Part shown: positions 9,282 to 17,454 of the stretch, piece after piece | Numbering within the stretch: position 1 is the first letter of the stretch | Layout: each line of letters starts with the position of its first letter | Program-made: the position numbers and the translations under genes | Notes under the pieces: generated by a model | Database searches by the model: none | Told to the model about the DNA's origin: nothing | The model's input: the letters and a program-made list of their open reading frames with translations, nothing else | DNA from: JAVBOO01 sp031550435 | Lineage (GTDB): Bacteria > Bacillota > Clostridia > Lachnospirales > WRAX01 | Length of the DNA stretch: 64,000 nt | Direction: 5' to 3' | NCBI GenBank assembly: GCA_031550435.1 | Contig: JAVBOO010000034.1 | Coordinates: 12,524-76,523 of the forward strand

Positions 9282-9317
9282 AAGTACGCCGCACGGTAAA
9301 TTTTGTGCGGCGTACTT
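9282..9317. terminator. Perfect 13-bp hairpin before the S41 protease
   Basis: AAGTACGCCGCAC and GTGCGGCGTACTT form a perfect stem around a 10-base loop. No T-run follows on the plus strand; on the minus strand TTTTATAAAAAG follows. It overlaps the -35 of the proposed promoter at 9316, so it may insulate the SLH unit or be an operator. Confidence 0.55.
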
Positions 9318-9344
9318 GACGTTTGCGTAAAAAAATTATACCAT
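9316..9344 (+). promoter_or_regulatory. Candidate promoter of the S41 protease gene
   Basis: TTGACG, 17-base spacer, TACCAT. It lies about 95 bases before the start codon at 9439. Confidence 0.5.
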
Positions 9345-9438
9345 AAGAAGTGTTGAAAATTACGCATGGCAATGGTGTAATACCGGTTTTAACTCTATTC
9401 ACTATTCACCATACTCATATTATTCTTCGGAGGCACAT

Positions 9439-10587
9439 ATGAAAAAACTGTTCAAACGTTTTTCCGCTCTTGTGTTAGTCGTAATGTTGATATTCCCGAA
9501 TGCCGTATATGCGGGCTATAAAGACCCTGTCGAAGCGGGAGAGTTTATTACCGAGTTGCTGCAGCTTATAAGCGACAGGTATATCGGAAGCGAAGTAGAC
9601 ATCGGAACCCTGTCAGATGCGGCAATTAGAGGCATCATGAATTTGCTGGACCCGTACAGCGAATATATGAGCGCTGAAGAGCTTGCAGATCTTTTGGACT
9701 ATCTTGCCGGTTCGTATGCCGGAATCGGCGTGACACTTATAAGGGGCACGGACAACAATATTTACATAGACGATGTGCAAAACGGCTCCAGTGCGCAAAA
9801 AGCAGGGGTTATGCCGGGCGACATGGTTTATAAAATAGACGGAAAATTTGTTACCGGCTGGGATTTCGAATCGCTCCAAAACATTATGGACACGTTCGGG
9901 GACAAGTCGTTTAAGCTCACGGTTATACGAGATTTTAAAGCGATTGACTTTACCGTAAAGCGTGAGGATACTGTATACAAGACGATTTTTTGCGATACGC
10001 TCGATAAGGTTCACGCCGCATCGGGCAAAGACGTTAAAAACATTGGCTACATTTATATTTCGGCAATCGGATATGCTACGGGACACGAGTTTGACAGCGC
10101 TGTAAAAAGATTGGTTGACAAGGGCGTTAAGACTGTTGTTATCGACATGAGAAACAATCCCGGCGGCTATGTGGATACTGCTTTGAATATTTGCGGTCAA
10201 ATCGTTCCGAGCGGTCCGATTATTTATACCCAGGAAAAAGGAATGCAAAAGGAAGTACATAATTCCACACTCGAAAAAAGTCCGTTTACGAAAGTTTACG
10301 TCGTTGTAAACGGTTATACGGCATCTGCCGCCGAAATTATAGCATCGGCGCTGCAAGATTCGGGGGCGGTTGTTGTCGGCGAGAATTCGTACGGCAAGGG
10401 AGTAATACAGACGTTGTATGCGCTATCAAACGGCGGCTGCATCAAACTGACCACAGGCGAGTATTTCAGGAGAAGCGGCGAAAAACTGAACAAAATCGGC
10501 ATTGCCCCTGACATAGCTGTCACGGATGAGGCGACCGGCGGCGTGGATCAATGCATAAGAGCGGTTATAAACGATATTTACAAATAA
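9439..10587 (+). CDS. S41 family C-terminal processing peptidase
   Basis: A secreted or membrane-anchored serine protease of the CtpA/CtpB type, 382 residues. Residues 1-25 are a signal peptide. A PDZ domain spans about 85-175 (G-I-G-V-T-L ... A-G-V-M-P-G-D-M-V-Y-K-I-D-G). The peptidase core follows, with D-M-R-N-N-P-G-G at 236-243. The catalytic Ser is S296 in Y-T-A-S-A-A-E and the catalytic Lys is K320 in S-Y-G-K-G, the usual Ser-Lys dyad. The start at ATG 9439 has the binding site CGGAGG. CtpB relatives act in sporulation signalling, but nothing here proves that role; processing of the neighbouring SLH proteins is equally possible. Confidence 0.92.
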   Translation: MKKLFKRFSALVLVVMLIFPNAVYAGYKDPVEAGEFITELLQLISDRYIGSEVDIGTLSDAAIRGIMNLLDPYSEYMSAEELADLLDYLAGSYAGIGVTLIRGTDNNIYIDDVQNGSSAQKAGVMPGDMVYKIDGKFVTGWDFESLQNIMDTFGDKSFKLTVIRDFKAIDFTVKREDTVYKTIFCDTLDKVHAASGKDVKNIGYIYISAIGYATGHEFDSAVKRLVDKGVKTVVIDMRNNPGGYVDTALNICGQIVPSGPIIYTQEKGMQKEVHNSTLEKSPFTKVYVVVNGYTASAAEIIASALQDSGAVVVGENSYGKGVIQTLYALSNGGCIKLTTGEYFRRSGEKLNKIGIAPDIAVTDEATGGVDQCIRAVINDIYK

Positions 10588-10735
10588 CAGGGTAGCAAAA
10601 CGGATTATTTTTACACGATGCGGCAATAATAGATACAGCCTGAAAACCAAACAAGCGCGGTTTAGACCGTTTTTGGTTTAAACGACTATAATTCGGCGCT
10701 AAAAAAGGCTGTATCTCTATTGCGGATGTGATTAG
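10588..10735. other. Structured intergenic segment with long inverted repeat
   Basis: AATAGATACAGCCT (from 10626) pairs with AGGCTGTATCTCTATT (to 10722). Inside, CCAAAC...CGGTTTAGACCG...GGTTT can form further stems. It follows the S41 gene by about 40 bases and may end its transcript, although no clean T-run follows. Confidence 0.5.
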
Positions 10736-10897
10736 ATGGTAAACGTAATGTCTACGATGTGCTGTAAAAGCTACAGGCCGCTTTTTGGCTCGGCGGCGGT
10801 GAATAAAGAAGGGGACTGCTCCGGCTGCGTGTTTTTTTCCGCCAGAAATTGCGGCAAGAGATTGGAATTTACATTTAAAAATCGCGTTGATGTTTAA
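10736..10897 (+). CDS. Possible 53-aa cysteine-rich protein
   Basis: An open frame from ATG 10736 to TAA 10897. It has five cysteines arranged as C-C near residues 9-10, C-S-G-C at 28-31 and N-C-G at 38-40, which could bind a metal. It lies 24 bases before recU on the same strand. No good ribosome binding site precedes any of its ATG codons (10736, 10748, 10757), so the coding call is weak. I do not recognise a family. Confidence 0.3.
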   Translation: MVNVMSTMCCKSYRPLFGSAAVNKEGDCSGCVFFSARNCGKRLEFTFKNRVDV

Positions 10898-10921
10898 ACG
10901 CGTTTACCCGGGGGAATAATA

Positions 10922-11467
10922 ATGGCATGGTCGTCGAGAGGTCTCAGGGGGAGCACTCTTGAAGAGCTGATAGATAGTGTTAACTTGAAGTACAGGGCGA
11001 AGGGTCTTGCGCTTGTTAAAAAGATACCGACGCCTATAACGCCGGTAAAATTCGATAACGATACAAGAACAATAAGCCTCGCATATTTTGACGAGAAAAG
11101 CACGGTCGATTATATCGGTGTTGTTCAGGGTATACCAGTATGTTTTGACGCGAAAGAGGTTGCCGGCAATTATCTTCCGCTACAGAACGTACACGGGCAC
11201 CAGCTTGAGTTCATGAGGGACTTTGAACATCAAAACGGAGTAGCGTTCTTTCTTGTTTTGTTTAAGAAGACAAACGAATATTTCTATCTGCCGTTCCGCA
11301 TTTTGGAGCGCTTTGCGGACGAAGCGGAGCGTGGCGGGAGAAAGTCGGTGCCTTACGAGGCTTTCGACAGAAAATATCTTATACAAAACAAAGCGGGGTT
11401 CTACATACACTACTTGGAAGCGTTAGATACAGATTTGAGAGAGCAGGGGGGCAAGACGGGAGAGTAG
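10922..11467 (+). CDS. recU: Holliday junction resolvase RecU
   Basis: Firmicutes-type Holliday junction endonuclease, 181 residues. It cuts four-way junctions and works with RuvAB and RecA in recombination and chromosome segregation. The nuclease core shows S-T-V-D-Y-I-G-V at 60-67 followed by C-F-D-A-K-E at 74-79, matching the metal-binding Asp and the D-x-K residues of RecU. The conserved F-F-L-V-L-F and the C-terminal G-F-Y-I-H-Y-L are also present. ATG 10922 follows GGGGGAATAAT. The gene partner pbp1 usual in Bacillus is absent; a lipoprotein gene follows after 6 bases. Confidence 0.93.
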   Translation: MAWSSRGLRGSTLEELIDSVNLKYRAKGLALVKKIPTPITPVKFDNDTRTISLAYFDEKSTVDYIGVVQGIPVCFDAKEVAGNYLPLQNVHGHQLEFMRDFEHQNGVAFFLVLFKKTNEYFYLPFRILERFADEAERGGRKSVPYEAFDRKYLIQNKAGFYIHYLEALDTDLREQGGKTGE

Positions 11468-11473
11468 TTTTTT

Positions 11474-12799
11474 ATGAAGAGGCATTTTGTCCTCGGGTTA
11501 TTTTTACTGTGCGCGGCATTAAATACGGGATGTCTTGATACTTCTGTCAGCGACCCGTTTTCGGATTACGATATCGAAAACGATGCGCTGGCTATTTTTA
11601 ACAGCGGAGACAAGAAATACGACGAAAGTGCAAGCGGAGAGCCGGAACAAACCGAATACAGCCTTCTTTATGAGTCGGGAAATTATGTCTGTTCAAAATA
11701 CGAGACCGACGGATGCTATGTAGGCGCAAGCATCCAAAACGATGAGCTCGTTTCCTCATTTTCCGAGTTTGAGGCAATAACGGCAAGCCAAGCTTTCTAT
11801 GCCGTCACAATAACCCTCGGCGAGGAATATCCCGAGGAGAAAGTTTTGAGTTGTTTTGCCGCGGGGAAAAGCCCGCTTTTCACGGTCATACCACCCGCTG
11901 AGGGCGACATATACGATGCCGAAGCGCTGAATGAGTTTGCCGTTGAGGCCGGAAAGTACAATTTCCCCGTGTTTATTGAATTGTATCCTTACTCGGCAAA
12001 AGAAAAGTTTTCCGCAAAAGGCTACAAGGAGTTTTTCAGGCGCGCAAAGGCAATTTTTGACGAAAAGGCCCAAAATGTAGCTCTTATCTGGTCTTGCAGC
12101 CTCGACGATGCCGCCGCGGCGAAGGCCTACTATTGCGGAGACGAGTTTAACGATTGGGTCGGCGTGAGGATATACAGGGATCTAAACGCTTCGGGAGAGG
12201 AGGCCGTTAAGGCTATTGCGGACAGCCTGCAAAAAAACCTGGACTATTTCTATTTCAGCTATCAAAAAACCAAGCCGATTTTTATAACAAGGCTTGGTAT
12301 CAGTCATTATTCCACAAAAAACAATCTCTATTTCACGAAATCGACCGCGGAAGAGACAAAGGCGTTTTATAAATCGTTTTCTGAGAAGTACACGCGAATC
12401 AAAGCGGTTTGCTATGACGATACAAACGAGTTGAACTTTAAAAGCGGAAAAGACTATATACTTAACAATTACAGTCTGACGGACGAACCGGATATGTTGG
12501 AAGCATACACGGCCGCGATTTCCGGCTCTCGTTTTTTAGACGACGTAGTGGCCGAAAATACGGGGAGAAGCATAACAGAGAGATTTACATCTCCGTTTGC
12601 CGCATATGGCAGCGGAGACGAAATTTATGTTTCGGAAAAGAGTCTGATTTACGATCTCGGACTCGTCGGAGTAAACAACGTGCCGGGCAGGATGATAATC
12701 GGGGGCGAGCCGTACTATCCGGCGGGAGAATTGAAGAAAAGGCTGTCCTATGATTTTTATGCGGATTCCGACAGTAAAAGCCTTGTCGTTAAGAAATAG
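11474..12799 (+). CDS. Lipoprotein with GH26-like barrel
   Basis: A 441-residue lipoprotein. The signal peptide ends in the lipobox L-N-T-G-C with C20 as the lipidated residue. The middle (about 85-345) resembles GH26-type or related TIM-barrel glycosidases: alternating strands such as F-P-V-F-I-E-L-Y-P, Y-K-E-F-F-R-R-A-K-A-I-F, V-A-L-I-W-S-C and D-W-V-G-V-R-I-Y, in the order seen in beta-mannanases. The catalytic acids cannot be assigned with confidence. The last 35 residues (M-I-I-G-G-E-P-Y-Y-P ... L-V-V-K-K) resemble the copper amine oxidase N-terminal-like repeat found in clostridial surface proteins. It follows recU by 6 bases. Inferred role: cell-surface carbohydrate binding or hydrolysis. 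Confidence 0.6.
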   Translation: MKRHFVLGLFLLCAALNTGCLDTSVSDPFSDYDIENDALAIFNSGDKKYDESASGEPEQTEYSLLYESGNYVCSKYETDGCYVGASIQNDELVSSFSEFEAITASQAFYAVTITLGEEYPEEKVLSCFAAGKSPLFTVIPPAEGDIYDAEALNEFAVEAGKYNFPVFIELYPYSAKEKFSAKGYKEFFRRAKAIFDEKAQNVALIWSCSLDDAAAAKAYYCGDEFNDWVGVRIYRDLNASGEEAVKAIADSLQKNLDYFYFSYQKTKPIFITRLGISHYSTKNNLYFTKSTAEETKAFYKSFSEKYTRIKAVCYDDTNELNFKSGKDYILNNYSLTDEPDMLEAYTAAISGSRFLDDVVAENTGRSITERFTSPFAAYGSGDEIYVSEKSLIYDLGLVGVNNVPGRMIIGGEPYYPAGELKKRLSYDFYADSDSKSLVVKK

Positions 12800-12810
12800 C
12801 CGGTGTCATC

Positions 12811-12924
12811 ACTTCGGCAAAAAATATTAGAAGAATTCTATACTTTGTTGTTCCCTCGCTAAGACGCAGATGCGTTTGCTCGGTTCAAGTAACCGCGTAA
12901 GTATTTATGCGGTAATTAAGTAAA
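12811..12924 (+). repeat. Dispersed element B (B2)
   Basis: Contains ACTTCGGCAA, a decayed ATATTTTGTTG palindrome, TCCCTCGCTAAGACGC and AACCGCGTAAGTATTTATGCGG. It starts 12 bases after the lipoprotein stop codon. The right end has lost its GTAATATT terminus. Confidence 0.75.
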
Positions 12925-12999
12925 CACTGATAAATTCACTACGGGCAGATACACGGCTGATTTAATCCGCGCATCCTGCCCCTTTCATATTTATCGCGG

Positions 13000-13863
13000 T
13001 TACTCTTTTTCATAGACCAAGTTCATCAGCTTCTTTTCGGAAAAACTGTAATAATTACGCCCGCCGATGATTAAATGATCCAAAACCTTAACGTTAATGG
13101 GTTTTAGCGCGTTAACGACGGTTGCGGTCGAGTCGATGTCTCCCTGCGACGGAAACAGGTTTCCGCTCGGGTGATTATGCGAAAGTATGACATATGCGGC
13201 GTTGTGATTGAGCACGGTTTGAACTACGGTCCTCGGGTATACAGTAGCCTCGTTAATAGTACCCCTCGATAAAAGCGCGGCTGTAATAAGCTGATGACTG
13301 TTATCGAGGCACAGCAGATACATACATTCGTTTATCTCGTTTGCGAAAAGCGAGTACAGATAGGCCGCGGCCTTTTTAGAGTTGTTAATCGGCAGGCGTT
13401 TATCCCATTTTGATGTTTCGTAGCGTTTATACATTTTCGGAAAAAGAGTAATCAAAATAGCGGTTGAAATACTGATTCCGCACCTTTTTACGATTTCTTC
13501 GGGAAAAGCGTCCATAAGAGCGGACAGCGAGCCGTATGTATCGATAAGACGGTGAGCCAGAGGGTTAACGTCACCTCTGGATACACAGTAGAACAATATC
13601 ATTTCCAGAAGCTCATGCTCCGCAAACGAGTCAAGACCCGAACGCAAATACTTTTCGCGCTGGCGCTCCCTGTGTCCGTCATGTATATTATTTTTGATTT
13701 TCGGCTTGACAACGCGGAGGTTGTATTTGCCTGCCGCCTCCTCAAATGTTGCGTCTGCAAGAGTATCATAAAGTGATTCTATCGGCGGAATTTCAGCAAA
13801 TTGCTCCTTTTTCGTCTCTTCAAAATTTGCTTTTAACGGATAAACTTCGTTTTCCAATTGCAT
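13000..13863 (-). CDS. radC: RadC family JAB-domain protein
   Basis: A 287-residue RadC-family protein. The N-terminal helix-hairpin-helix part (about 60-150) begins H-D-G-H-R-E-R-Q-R-E-K-Y and includes E-H-E-L-L-E-M-I-L-F-Y. The C-terminal JAB/MPN domain carries the metal motif S-H-N-H-P-S-G with H229 and H231 and D242 downstream. The biochemical role is not settled despite the DNA-repair name. The first 60 residues are longer than usual. ATG 13863 is preceded by GGGGAGA at unusually short spacing, so the true start could lie further in. The gene is leftward, downstream of recO with element A3 between them. Confidence 0.9.
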   Translation of the reverse strand: MQLENEVYPLKANFEETKKEQFAEIPPIESLYDTLADATFEEAAGKYNLRVVKPKIKNNIHDGHRERQREKYLRSGLDSFAEHELLEMILFYCVSRGDVNPLAHRLIDTYGSLSALMDAFPEEIVKRCGISISTAILITLFPKMYKRYETSKWDKRLPINNSKKAAAYLYSLFANEINECMYLLCLDNSHQLITAALLSRGTINEATVYPRTVVQTVLNHNAAYVILSHNHPSGNLFPSQGDIDSTATVVNALKPINVKVLDHLIIGGRNYYSFSEKKLMNLVYEKE

Positions 13864-13962
13864 TCTCCCCGGAATGTTATTGACTCCGCAATAAAACAGC
13901 GAACAAGGCTAAGAACAGCCATTGTTTAATCGTAGGAGTTGGTGTTTGTCGCAGACTGAGCC

Positions 13963-14046
13963 GTTATTGATCCCCCCGCTTATACCGGCCCTGCGGACCT
14001 AAGGGTGACTGATGCGACAAATTTTGCGAATGGTTTAATTATTGCC
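13963..14046 (-). repeat. Dispersed element A, inverted (A3)
   Basis: On the minus strand it reads GGCAATAATTAAACC, then TTTGTCGCATC, GCAGGGCCGGTATAAG and GGGGATCAATAAC. It starts directly at the recO stop codon, and the family consensus TGAGGC supplies that TGA. Confidence 0.85.
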
Positions 14047-14778
14047 TCAATAAATAAGCTCTCTGCTTTTTAACTTGATATCCAGATTTGCTTCCGTGAA
14101 AAACAGAGCGGTTTTGTAAAGATTGTTTAAGAGCTCTTTTCTTGAGTTTTGTTTGAATAATGTATGTACATCGCTAAAGTAGATGTATTTCAGCCCGTCT
14201 ATAGTTTCGGCATCGATGTCGGTGAGCCCGAACGCGTTTGTAACGCAGCTCGGGCAGACCAAACCGGACTGACCGAAACGGTAACGCTCGGAAATATCGG
14301 AGCAGGAAGAACAAAAGTCCAGTTCCGGCATATAGCCTTCGAGCTTCATAAGTTTCAGCAAAAAAACCGTGAAAACAAAACGTGAGTTTATGTTCGTTTT
14401 GCAAAAAGCTTCAAAAGCCCGGTTGAGAAGCGCATAAACCTCAGCGCTCTCCATTTCGGGCTTCATGATTTTATCGCAAAGTTCCGCCATATAGCAAGCA
14501 TAGCAGAAAATGCCGTAATCGTTTCTGACTTGATAGCGGTTGTCGATGAGCTGTGCCTGAGTCACCGAGAGAAAACCGTTTCCTTCATATACCACAAACT
14601 CGGAAACCGAAAACAATTCGACTGCCGCGGCGAGTTTGCTTTGAGGTTTTTTCGCCCCCTTTGCGTAAAGGTAAGCCTTTCCTCTGTTTTCGAACAGAAC
14701 CGTCAACGTTTTATCGTAATCTTTGTTGACGGTTGCATTCAAGATAATGCCGTTATCCTTAAACATACTCAATTGCAT
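14047..14778 (-). CDS. recO: DNA repair protein RecO
   Basis: Recombination mediator of the RecFOR pathway that loads RecA on SSB-coated gaps. It has 243 residues: an N-terminal OB fold (1-80) and a helical C-terminal domain. The zinc site is complete, with C156-x2-C159 and C175-x2-C178 (D-F-C-S-S-C, L-V-C-P-S-C). ATG 14778 and an alternative ATG at 14766 are both possible; the conserved part starts around G-I-I-L-N-A. It lies downstream of era and yqzL, as in Bacillus. The stop codon lies at the edge of element A3. Confidence 0.92.
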   Translation of the reverse strand: MQLSMFKDNGIILNATVNKDYDKTLTVLFENRGKAYLYAKGAKKPQSKLAAAVELFSVSEFVVYEGNGFLSVTQAQLIDNRYQVRNDYGIFCYACYMAELCDKIMKPEMESAEVYALLNRAFEAFCKTNINSRFVFTVFLLKLMKLEGYMPELDFCSSCSDISERYRFGQSGLVCPSCVTNAFGLTDIDAETIDGLKYIYFSDVHTLFKQNSRKELLNNLYKTALFFTEANLDIKLKSRELIY

Positions 14779-14787
14779 TCACCGGCG

Positions 14788-14943
14788 CTAAAGTAGTTTG
14801 GAACCGCGTGTTCTTGTTTCGTTAGAGTTGTCGTTTCTATCACGGTCATTCGGAACGGAGGTCTTGTTTTTTCTGTATTCCAGATAATCCGAGATTTGCC
14901 CCGTCCGAGAAAAAATATACCAATCTTTATTTGAGCTTGTCAT
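14788..14943 (-). CDS. yqzL: YqzL-like small protein (51 aa)
   Basis: A short protein between era and recO, the position of yqzL in Bacillus. The start is ATG 14943, seven bases after the run AGGGGGG; a longer frame to 15048 lacks any binding site. The segment W-Y-I-F-S-R-T-G-Q-I-S-D-Y-L-E-Y matches the YqzL pattern of an aromatic residue, T-G, and Y-L. The C-terminal half is hydrophilic and probably disordered. Its function is unknown. The call rests on synteny plus this motif. Confidence 0.75.
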   Translation of the reverse strand: MTSSNKDWYIFSRTGQISDYLEYRKNKTSVPNDRDRNDNSNETRTRGSKLL

Positions 14944-15407
14944 ATTAACCCCCCTGCCAATATACAGCAATAATATAAAAAATAAATGACTGTGTTTATA
15001 TTTTTTGCAAAGAGGATAAATATATACCAGGGAAAAAATTAAAAGCATAAAGCATTCAGCCTTTGTGCGGATAAGGCGTCAAGCTATTTCTTCGGCAACA
15101 AAATATAGGAAAACGCTATATTTTGTTGTACCCTCACCTTGGAGCAGAAATCGCTGCAAGAAACACGCAGACGATTTCTGAGCGCTCCGGCTCGGCACGA
15201 GTAACCGCGTAAGTATTTTATGCGGTGTTTTACTTCCGCGGTAATAATCTACGCGTTGCTCCGAAAAGTTCGGGTTTTATACCACTTATTTACTCGGGTA
15301 TAAAACCCCTTGCCGCTAAATCCGCAACGTCTGCTTCGCAGCCTTTGTGCGGATAAGGCGTCAAGCTTTTCTACGCGTTGCTCCGAAAAGTCCGGGTTTT
15401 ATACCAC
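14944..15407. other. 464-bp gap between yqzL and era filled by repeats
   Basis: No gene is seen. The gap separates two members of the era-recO cluster that usually abut. It contains a type B element (15085-15248) and two short sequences that each occur twice: a 29-bp unit at 15057-15085 and 15339-15367, and a 45-bp type D unit at 15249-15293 and 15371-15415. Confidence 0.75.
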
Positions 15408-15415
15408 TTATTTAT
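15057..15415. repeat. Duplicated repeat block (29-bp unit and type D 45-bp unit)
   Basis: CAGCCTTTGTGCGGATAAGG is followed by CGTCAAGCT at both 15057 and 15339. The type D unit CTACGCGTTGCTCCGAAAAG + T/C + CGGGTTTTATACCACTTATTTA occurs at 15249 and 15371. Read on the minus strand, the second D copy begins at the era stop codon (TAAGTGGTATAAAACCC). Confidence 0.85.
15085..15248 (+). repeat. Dispersed element B (B3), nearly complete
   Basis: Contains the perfect inverted repeat CAACAAAATATAG / CTATATTTTGTTG, then an extra hairpin arm (GAAATCGCTGC... GCAGACGATTTC), then CTCGGCACGAGTAACCGCGT and TTACTTCCGCGGTAATAAT. It lacks an intact left AATATTAC end. Confidence 0.85.
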
Positions 15416-16298
15416 ACCCAAAGCTGTTAAGCAAAAACGAGCTGTCCCGCCAGTCTTTCTTGACCTTAACCCAAAGCTGCAAAAACATCTTAGAGCCGAG
15501 GAATCTCTCAATATCAAGCCTTGCTGCCTGGCCGATTTTTTTCAGCATGTCACCGTTTTTGCCGATAATCATGCCCTTGTGCGAATCTTTTTCGCAGTAA
15601 ATCGTAACCTCAAGGTCAAACATGTCCTTATCGGGCCGTTTTTTCATGGACATAACCTCAACGGCAATACCATGCGGTACTTCGTCCTGCAAAAAGTACA
15701 GAGCCTTTTCTCTGACAAGCTCTGCGACAAGCTGTCGTTCAGGCTGGTCGGTTATCATATCGGCGGGGAAGTACTGCGGTCCTTCCGGCAGCTTTTCTCT
15801 TATAACCTTTAAAAGCTCACCCGTGTTATCGCCGTTAAGCGCGGATACGGGAACAAAGTCGAAAAAGTCTATGCGCTGCTTATAGATATCGATTATACGC
15901 AGTATTTTTTCCTTATCTACCGTATCGATCTTGTTTATTACAAGGATAATCGGTGAACGGGTGTTTGCCAGTTTTTTTAATATTCCTTCGTCAGCAGGCG
16001 ATATTTTCTCGACAGGGTTTACGAGGTACAGTATCATATCCACATCACGCATGGAGCTTTCGGCGCTTTTGACCATATACTCGCCTAGCTTTGACTTGGG
16101 TGCGTGTATGCCGGGGGTATCAATAAATATTATCTGCGAGGTTTCGTCGGTCAGTATCGCCTGTATCTTGTTTCTTGTGGTCTGAGGCTTATTCGAAATT
16201 ATCGCTATTTTTTCTCCGACCAGCGAGTTCATCAGTGTCGATTTGCCCACGTTCGGCTGGCCTATTACCGAGACAAAGCCCGATTTAAATTTGCTCAA
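15408..16298 (-). CDS. era: GTPase Era
   Basis: Essential small-ribosomal-subunit assembly GTPase. The TTG start at 16298 is chosen because AAAGGAAG lies 8 bases upstream and the protein then begins at the conserved region (M-S-K-F-K-S-G-F-V-S-V-I-G), giving 296 residues, the normal length; an upstream in-frame start at 16349 lies inside the DUF3048 gene. G1 is G-Q-P-N-V-G-K-S-T (13-21), G3 D-T-P-G (60-63) and G4 N-K-I-D. The C-terminal KH domain has G-M-I-I-G-K-N-G. The DUF3048 gene ends 13 bases upstream. The stop codon falls inside a type D repeat. Confidence 0.95.
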   Translation of the reverse strand: MSKFKSGFVSVIGQPNVGKSTLMNSLVGEKIAIISNKPQTTRNKIQAILTDETSQIIFIDTPGIHAPKSKLGEYMVKSAESSMRDVDMILYLVNPVEKISPADEGILKKLANTRSPIILVINKIDTVDKEKILRIIDIYKQRIDFFDFVPVSALNGDNTGELLKVIREKLPEGPQYFPADMITDQPERQLVAELVREKALYFLQDEVPHGIAVEVMSMKKRPDKDMFDLEVTIYCEKDSHKGMIIGKNGDMLKKIGQAARLDIERFLGSKMFLQLWVKVKKDWRDSSFLLNSFGYK

Positions 16299-16311
16299 TA
16301 TTACACTTCCT

Positions 16312-17436
16312 TTATTCAAATGTCGGTTCTTTTTCGCTTTGCAACACACATATCCATGTTTTTCCTTTGTTCAGCAGCAATTCACTGCCGTCCGCGTTAT
16401 ACCATTTTGTTGCTTCTTTTTCGGAAGCCTTTGACCATTTTATCGGTATGTATACTCCGCCTGTCGCAAGATAGCCCGTACCCGAACCGACAAGCTCTGC
16501 GGCGCGATGTCCGTACGTGTCGCCTTTTATCTGCCACATATCAGCGGATTGTACGATTACGTTTGTAACCGTGAGCTGCTCGCCTGTTTCCTCGTCGATC
16601 TGAGCCTCTCCGTATTCGTACTTGCCGTAAAGCTTTGTATTGACGTCATAAGTAAAGTATGAGCCGTTTGACTGTGAAAACGGAATTCGTATTGTTTTTG
16701 ACTCTATACTCAGAGAAGGGACGGTAAAACCTTCATAAAACGAGAAAAGCGGCTTGTAGTCTTCGGGAAGTTTTGTGTTTAAACCGTTTTTCTCTGCCGC
16801 CTTAAGAAGATTCTCCGAATTTGAGTAAGAGCTGTGTTCGTACAGTCCTTTGCTGACTCTTGCCTGATCTCTCCAATAAAGCGTGCCGTCGTATTTCATA
16901 CCGTCCACGTTATCTATTTTTAACGATTGTATCTTCGAATATGCATCTTCGGAGCCGCCGTGATGAGCAAGTATCGCTCCGTTATCGAGGGCGAACAGCA
17001 GGAAGTAATCTCTGGCGCTTCGAATCGAACCTATTTTTTTCGAGTCAGCGCCTTGGAAAACAGCCACAATTCTTGTTATGTCTCCTTCGGTTAAAACCTC
17101 ATAATAGATATCCGCTGCGGAAATACCGCTTTGAGGAAGCGATACGGCACGGTTGTTTATGACTACGGCTATAGGACGAGCCATAGCGCGCCGCTCATCT
17201 ATGTATTCACCGGTCAGGGGGCTTTTTAGCTTGCCTTCGATGTTTTCAGTTGGCTCGGGAGTCTGAGTCGGAGACTCGGTCGCAGACGGACTCTCGGAAA
17301 CAACCACGCCGATAAGCGATGCTGAATCAGTTGTCTCGGGCGTTGGGATGAGTTCGTTGAAAACTTCTTTGTTTCGGGAAGAGCAGGATGTACAAAGCAG
17401 GATAACGGTTAATAAAACAGTAAATTCCTTGAGCAT
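16312..17436 (-). CDS. DUF3048 (YerB-like) lipoprotein
   Basis: A 374-residue lipoprotein with lipobox L-L-C-T-S-C at the end of an 18-residue signal peptide. A Ser/Thr/Pro/Glu-rich linker (about 25-65) leads to the DUF3048 domain: S-P-L-T-G-E-Y, R-P-I-A-V-V-I-N-N, L-P-Q-S-G-I-S-A-A-D-I-Y-Y-E and G-D-I-T-R-I-V-A-V-F. The C-terminal subdomain has T-G-Y-L-A-T-G-G-V-Y-I-P-I-K-W. The function is unknown; YerB relatives are extracytoplasmic. It occupies the place between ybeY and era where Bacillus has dgkA and cdd. Confidence 0.88.
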   Translation of the reverse strand: MLKEFTVLLTVILLCTSCSSRNKEVFNELIPTPETTDSASLIGVVVSESPSATESPTQTPEPTENIEGKLKSPLTGEYIDERRAMARPIAVVINNRAVSLPQSGISAADIYYEVLTEGDITRIVAVFQGADSKKIGSIRSARDYFLLFALDNGAILAHHGGSEDAYSKIQSLKIDNVDGMKYDGTLYWRDQARVSKGLYEHSSYSNSENLLKAAEKNGLNTKLPEDYKPLFSFYEGFTVPSLSIESKTIRIPFSQSNGSYFTYDVNTKLYGKYEYGEAQIDEETGEQLTVTNVIVQSADMWQIKGDTYGHRAAELVGSGTGYLATGGVYIPIKWSKASEKEATKWYNADGSELLLNKGKTWICVLQSEKEPTFE

Positions 17437-17454
17437 AGTCCCTCCGTGGTAACT

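Noticed and set aside
9282..9317. Perfect palindrome read as a classical plus-strand terminator.
   Set aside because: No T-run follows it on the plus strand and it overlaps a -35 box, so I list it only as a hairpin of uncertain role.
14944..15048. Longer version of the yqzL-like gene with a hydrophobic N-terminus.
   Set aside because: The AGGGGGG site at correct spacing marks ATG 14943; the upstream part has no site and is an AT-rich intergenic sequence.
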